Shown: positions 60,624 through 64,000 of the stretch, piece after piece
Layout: each line of letters begins with the position of its first letter
Position numbering within the stretch: the stretch's first letter is position 1
From: Catellatospora methionotrophica
Lineage (GTDB): Bacteria > Actinomycetota > Actinomycetes > Mycobacteriales > Micromonosporaceae
Assembly (NCBI RefSeq): GCF_011297335.1
Contig: NZ_JAAOTJ010000001.1
Coordinates: 992,001-1,056,000, forward strand
Direction: 5' to 3'
Length of the DNA stretch: 64,000 nt
Notes under the pieces: model-generated
Database searches by the model: none
What the model saw: the letters and a program-made list of their open reading frames with translations, nothing else
Told to the model about the DNA's origin: nothing
Position numbers and translations under genes: made by a program

Positions 60624-63600
60624 TCAGGCGCGACCGGCCGTGTAGAGCGCGCCGACCTGTGTCGCAGTCAGGGGGCGGTCGTACGCCCGGATGTCGTCGA
60701 TGGCGCCGTTGACGAAGTCGACCCGTCCGAGCGACGTCGCCGCACCGAGGATCATCGTCCCGCTGACGCTGACACCCGTGGGTGCCGCCGCCGTACCGAC
60801 CGCGGCGCCGTTGATGTAAAGGGTGATGGTGGCGTTGGCGGCGTTGTAGACCCCGGTGAGGTGGGTCCAGACCCCCATCTGCGCGGGTGTCGGCGCGATG
60901 ACTTCGGCGAACTGCCAGCTGGTGCTGTTGGCGTTGTTGATGATCGAGAAGTGCCAGCTTCCTGACGGCATCATCTGCAGGTAGAAGGCACTGTACTGGC
61001 TGCCTTCCTGCGCGACGAGAGTCTGGTACCAGCTGTTCAGCGCGGTGGGCTTCATCCAGCCGGCCACGGTGAAACTCTTGCTGGTGTCCAGCACCGGGCC
61101 GCCCGTCGTGGCATGGCCGGTGGTGCCGTTCAGGGTGAGCACGCCACTGCCCTGGGTGCCGCCCCCGGATACCGTCGCGGTGGCGCCGCGTCCGGTGCCG
61201 TCGGCCAGCGTGCCGCCGGTGCCGTTCATGTTCCAGGAGGCGACGGGGCTGGTGCCGGTCGGCGCCGGCGGCAACGGGCGCAGGTAGAAGTACTGGTCGG
61301 CTGAGCCGTTGCAGCCCCACTGGATCGCCGCCGCCCCGGCCGCCATGCTGACAGCCGAGATGCCGATGCACTTACCCGACATGTTCGACAGGAGCTGGAC
61401 GACGATGTCGCCCGCCTGCGGGACGCCCGGCACGCTGGTGAAACCGGAGTGGTACCTCATCTCCCACGATTCGTTGACCTGACCGGCGGTGCAGGAACTG
61501 CTGATGATCGGGCGTCCATCGTCTCCGAGGCCCCCGGAGACGTTGAGGCACTTGCCCGGATCGTGCACAGGCCGCAGCCGGACGTAGGCCGCCCCCCGCT
61601 CCTCCAGGGTGAACTGCTCGTTGAGTTCCGCGGCCGAGCAGGGCTGCTGTGAGGTGGCCGAGTGTTCGACCGTACTGCCGCCGGTGACCGACAGGCACAT
61701 TCCCGAGTGCTTGGCGACGAGTTGGTAGCGGGTGGTGGCGTCGCGTTTGACCGAGCCGGTGCCGGCCGGGCCGAGTGCTCCCTGCCACTTGAGGGTGCGG
61801 GTCTGGAACGTGGTGCCGGCGGCGGAGTTGCCGGTGGCGGTGAACATCCACACCCGCTGCTGGTGCGGGCCGCAGCAGCCGTACTCGTAGATCAGGTCCT
61901 CCTTGCCGTCGCCGGTGAGGTCGACCATCGACAGCAGCGCCGCGGAGGAGGGCGCGCACCAGTACTGCGTGCCCGACGTGACGAACTGCTGGCGGTGCGG
62001 CTCGAACACGAACACGTCGGTCTGCTGCTGCGGGTTGTAGACGTACTTGGGCGTGAAGGTGTAGATGCCCATCTGGCAGCCGGCGAGGTCGTACGTCGCC
62101 ACGACGCCGTCCAGGCCGTAGCCCAGGGCGTAGGAGCCGACGGTGTACTTGGCGTTGGCCGAGCACCATCCGCCGGTGTTGTTGGAGTCCCAGATCGACA
62201 CGCCGGGGCCGAAGGTGGTCAGGTTCTGGTTGGCGTGCAGGTACATGGCGGTGCGGCAGCCGCCGTGGTCGTAGGCCTCCATGATGTCGGCGCCGGGGTT
62301 CTTGTCGAAGTCGCCGATCAGCAGGGTGATGTTGGACAGCACCGACTGGGCGTCGGCGGCGAGCCAGTTCGTGGCGTTGGCGAAGAGGACCTCGTCGTTG
62401 TTGGGGTTGGTGTCGCCGTGGGCGTCGACCGAGGCGAGCATGGTTTTGAGCATCCAGCGGGTGCTGTCGATGGCCTGGCCGAAGACGAGGTCGTCCTTGC
62501 CGTCGGCGTTGACGTCGCCGGCGACGGGTTTGATCGACGCCAGGGCGTAGGGCAGGGTTTTGACCTGGATGTCGGCGAGCATGTCGCCGGTCGGGATGTT
62601 GCCGGTCGAGCGCAGCAGCGACACCGTGGTGCTGCTCGGGCCCACGTTCTTGAACGCGGCGAAGTCCTGCTTGCCGTCGCCGTTGAAGTCGCCGCGCACG
62701 ACCTTGGTGTCGGCGTCGGTGTAGGAGTTGGTGGTCATCAGCGACACCGGCTCCAGCAGGCTGCCATCGGCCCTGCCCGAGTACTGGTAGAACATGGCTT
62801 TGCCGTTGCCCAGGTCACGGAACCCGGACAGGTCCGCGGTCCCGTCGCCGTTGACGTCGTCCTTCCTGCGCGGCTGCGCCAGGAGTTGCCCGTTGCCGTC
62901 GACCATGCCGGTGGCGTCGAAGAACACCTGCATACTGGCCAGCTTGGAACTGGCGATACTGCCGTTGGCCGCGAACGCCCGCACGTACAGCATCGAGTCA
63001 CCCGCCGGGACGTTGCCGCCGTCGACCTCCCACGGGGTCACCATCACCGTGGCCGACCCGTCAGGCCCGGCAGGCACACTCACACTGCTGTCACCGACCC
63101 GGTCGGGGTGGAAGCCGTAGCTGTAACGCAGCACCTCCCCGCCGTCACCGGCACCCGGCCGCAACGTCACCGGGGTGCTACGCCCGAAGTTCAGCACCGG
63201 CCACAACTCGCCGTCACCGTTCGCGTCGACCATCGGCACACCCTCGATCACCGGGGCGTTGTCCAGCGACGTCGCGTCATACTGGATCTCACACGGCGGG
63301 CTCCAGCCCGACACGTCGACGACCGACGCGTCCGGTGCCAGATCCACCGCACGGGCCCGATAGGTGTAAACGGTATTCACCGCCAGGGCCTGGCCGCCCG
63401 GCACGGTGACGTTCAGGTAGCTGTTACGCGCCCCGACCGTGGACTCCACCAGCGGCCGCGCACTGCCGCCCAGCGGCGTGATCTCGACCTGAAGCCTGAC
63501 GTTCTGGGCGTCCTCATCACCGACATAGGCCGAGAACGTCGGGGTCAGCGTGTTGAGGTAGAGCCGCATACCGGCACCGGTGCGGCAGGTCGGGTCGCCC

Positions 63601-64000
63601 TGGGCCTTGACGTCGGAGACCGTCGGCACCCGGTTGTAGCTCAGCTTGATGTGCGGGGTCATGCCGCCCTCGGCGGAGGAGAACTTCTTCCACGACCCGA
63701 TGTTCCAGTTGTCCGACATGATCACGATACTGGCCGAGTCGCCACGGGCGTTGAACGTGTCGTCGATCGCGGCCGCGACGTCGACGTCGATCCAGCCCGC
63801 CGCGCAGCTGCTGTTCCAGCCCTTGGAGTCGGTCGACGAGCCAGCCGCCTCCATGTGCGTGGGCTCGTTGTTCCACTGCACCCACCCGGCGACGTGAGTG
63901 GTACGCGCCGCCTTCCAGGTCGTCGCGGTGCAGTTGTGCGACCACGTCTGCCACAGGTTCAGCTGCGCCGAGTGGATTTTCGCCCCGCCGAACGCGGTCA
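60624..64000 (-). CDS. Very large secreted protein: FG-GAP repeats, ricin-type and LamG domains (start off the right edge)
   Basis: The frame is open from the right edge to 60624, giving 1125 residues of C-terminal sequence. At the window edge it reads FGGAKIHSAQLNLWQTWSHN (DNRLRE-like carbohydrate-binding fold). Middle repeats carry DVNGDGTADLSGFRDLGNGK, GDFNGDGKQDFAAFKN, GDVNADGKDDLVFG and DLTGDGKEDLIYEYG, which are Ca-binding FG-GAP/VCBS blades. Ricin-type segments follow (SGMCLSVTGGS, GKCLNVSGG, GKCIGISAVS). The end is a LamG-like domain (FTVAGWMKPTALNSWYQTLV; GAIDDIRAYDRPLTATQVGA). It is probably a surface or secreted polysaccharide-binding protein, perhaps an RHS-type protein whose N-terminus lies outside. 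Confidence 0.85.
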   Translation of the reverse strand, partial: TAFGGAKIHSAQLNLWQTWSHNCTATTWKAARTTHVAGWVQWNNEPTHMEAAGSSTDSKGWNSSCAAGWIDVDVAAAIDDTFNARGDSASIVIMSDNWNIGSWKKFSSAEGGMTPHIKLSYNRVPTVSDVKAQGDPTCRTGAGMRLYLNTLTPTFSAYVGDEDAQNVRLQVEITPLGGSARPLVESTVGARNSYLNVTVPGGQALAVNTVYTYRARAVDLAPDASVVDVSGWSPPCEIQYDATSLDNAPVIEGVPMVDANGDGELWPVLNFGRSTPVTLRPGAGDGGEVLRYSYGFHPDRVGDSSVSVPAGPDGSATVMVTPWEVDGGNVPAGDSMLYVRAFAANGSIASSKLASMQVFFDATGMVDGNGQLLAQPRRKDDVNGDGTADLSGFRDLGNGKAMFYQYSGRADGSLLEPVSLMTTNSYTDADTKVVRGDFNGDGKQDFAAFKNVGPSSTTVSLLRSTGNIPTGDMLADIQVKTLPYALASIKPVAGDVNADGKDDLVFGQAIDSTRWMLKTMLASVDAHGDTNPNNDEVLFANATNWLAADAQSVLSNITLLIGDFDKNPGADIMEAYDHGGCRTAMYLHANQNLTTFGPGVSIWDSNNTGGWCSANAKYTVGSYALGYGLDGVVATYDLAGCQMGIYTFTPKYVYNPQQQTDVFVFEPHRQQFVTSGTQYWCAPSSAALLSMVDLTGDGKEDLIYEYGCCGPHQQRVWMFTATGNSAAGTTFQTRTLKWQGALGPAGTGSVKRDATTRYQLVAKHSGMCLSVTGGSTVEHSATSQQPCSAAELNEQFTLEERGAAYVRLRPVHDPGKCLNVSGGLGDDGRPIISSSCTAGQVNESWEMRYHSGFTSVPGVPQAGDIVVQLLSNMSGKCIGISAVSMAAGAAAIQWGCNGSADQYFYLRPLPPAPTGTSPVASWNMNGTGGTLADGTGRGATATVSGGGTQGSGVLTLNGTTGHATTGGPVLDTSKSFTVAGWMKPTALNSWYQTLVAQEGSQYSAFYLQMMPSGSWHFSIINNANSTSWQFAEVIAPTPAQMGVWTHLTGVYNAANATITLYINGAAVGTAAAPTGVSVSGTMILGAATSLGRVDFVNGAIDDIRAYDRPLTATQVGALYTAGRA

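Overview
The window is very GC-rich (roughly 70%), with strong G/C third-position bias, GTG/TTG starts, SARP/AfsR regulation, many Sec-secreted proteins with beta-trefoil (ricin-type) domains, and an actinobacterial tRNA-Pro integration site. This fits a filamentous actinomycete, most likely Micromonosporaceae (Actinoplanes/Catellatospora-like). The family assignment is inference from gene content; no marker gene is present. The region is accessory: intact genes are interleaved with truncated or frameshifted genes and with remnants of at least six insertion-sequence families (ISL3, IS3, IS630, IS701, IS6 and probably IS21).

Left part (1-10.8 kb): the N-terminal part of a membrane sensor-kinase-like protein, an epoxide hydrolase, an ISL3 remnant, a frameshifted MauE-like gene, and then a large SARP-NB-ARC-TPR regulator divergent from a two-gene operon for a fatty-acyl-AMP ligase and an ACP-GNAT fusion. 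A secreted CHAP protein and a lipoprotein follow.

Island (10.87-28.36 kb): a 32-40 bp segment of the 3' end of tRNA-Pro(GGG) occurs three times (10874, 26094, and inside the intact tRNA at 28288). A truncated tyrosine integrase lies beside the tRNA. This marks an old tRNA-Pro-targeted integrative element, possibly a tandem accretion. Between the repeats are a YbaB/WXG100-like type VII-style gene set, a frameshifted STAND-type P-loop ATPase, an XRE-transmembrane-beta-trefoil regulator next to a secreted paralogue of its extracellular domain, a three-gene two-component operon, a secreted S1 protease and small secreted proteins.

Middle (28.4-41.3 kb): IS6-family debris breaks up hydrolase, Nudix and HemC-like genes. 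Intact genes are an APP1-like phosphatase, a NADAR-like fusion protein, a secreted lectin, a MarR regulator divergent from two NAD(P)-binding proteins, and a tandem pair of CrcB fluoride-channel genes.

Right part (41.5-64 kb): a conflict-type operon (Trypco1-like protein plus a 1396-residue trypsin-STAND-WD40 protein), a decayed ATP-grasp/graspetide-like pair, a GNAT gene between IS21-like ends, several hypothetical proteins, a secreted M6-type metalloprotease, an alpha/beta hydrolase, a flavin-binding oxidoreductase, a decayed TetR gene next to an SDR gene, a membrane molybdopterin oxidoreductase, and the C-terminal part of a very large secreted LamG/FG-GAP/ricin-type protein that runs off the right edge.

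The most interesting candidates are the surface-sensor/secreted-paralogue pair at 15.4-17.2 kb, the FAAL-ACP-GNAT acyl-transfer operon at 6.3-8.8 kb, the trypsin-STAND system at 41.5-46.1 kb, and the tRNA-Pro island with three att copies.
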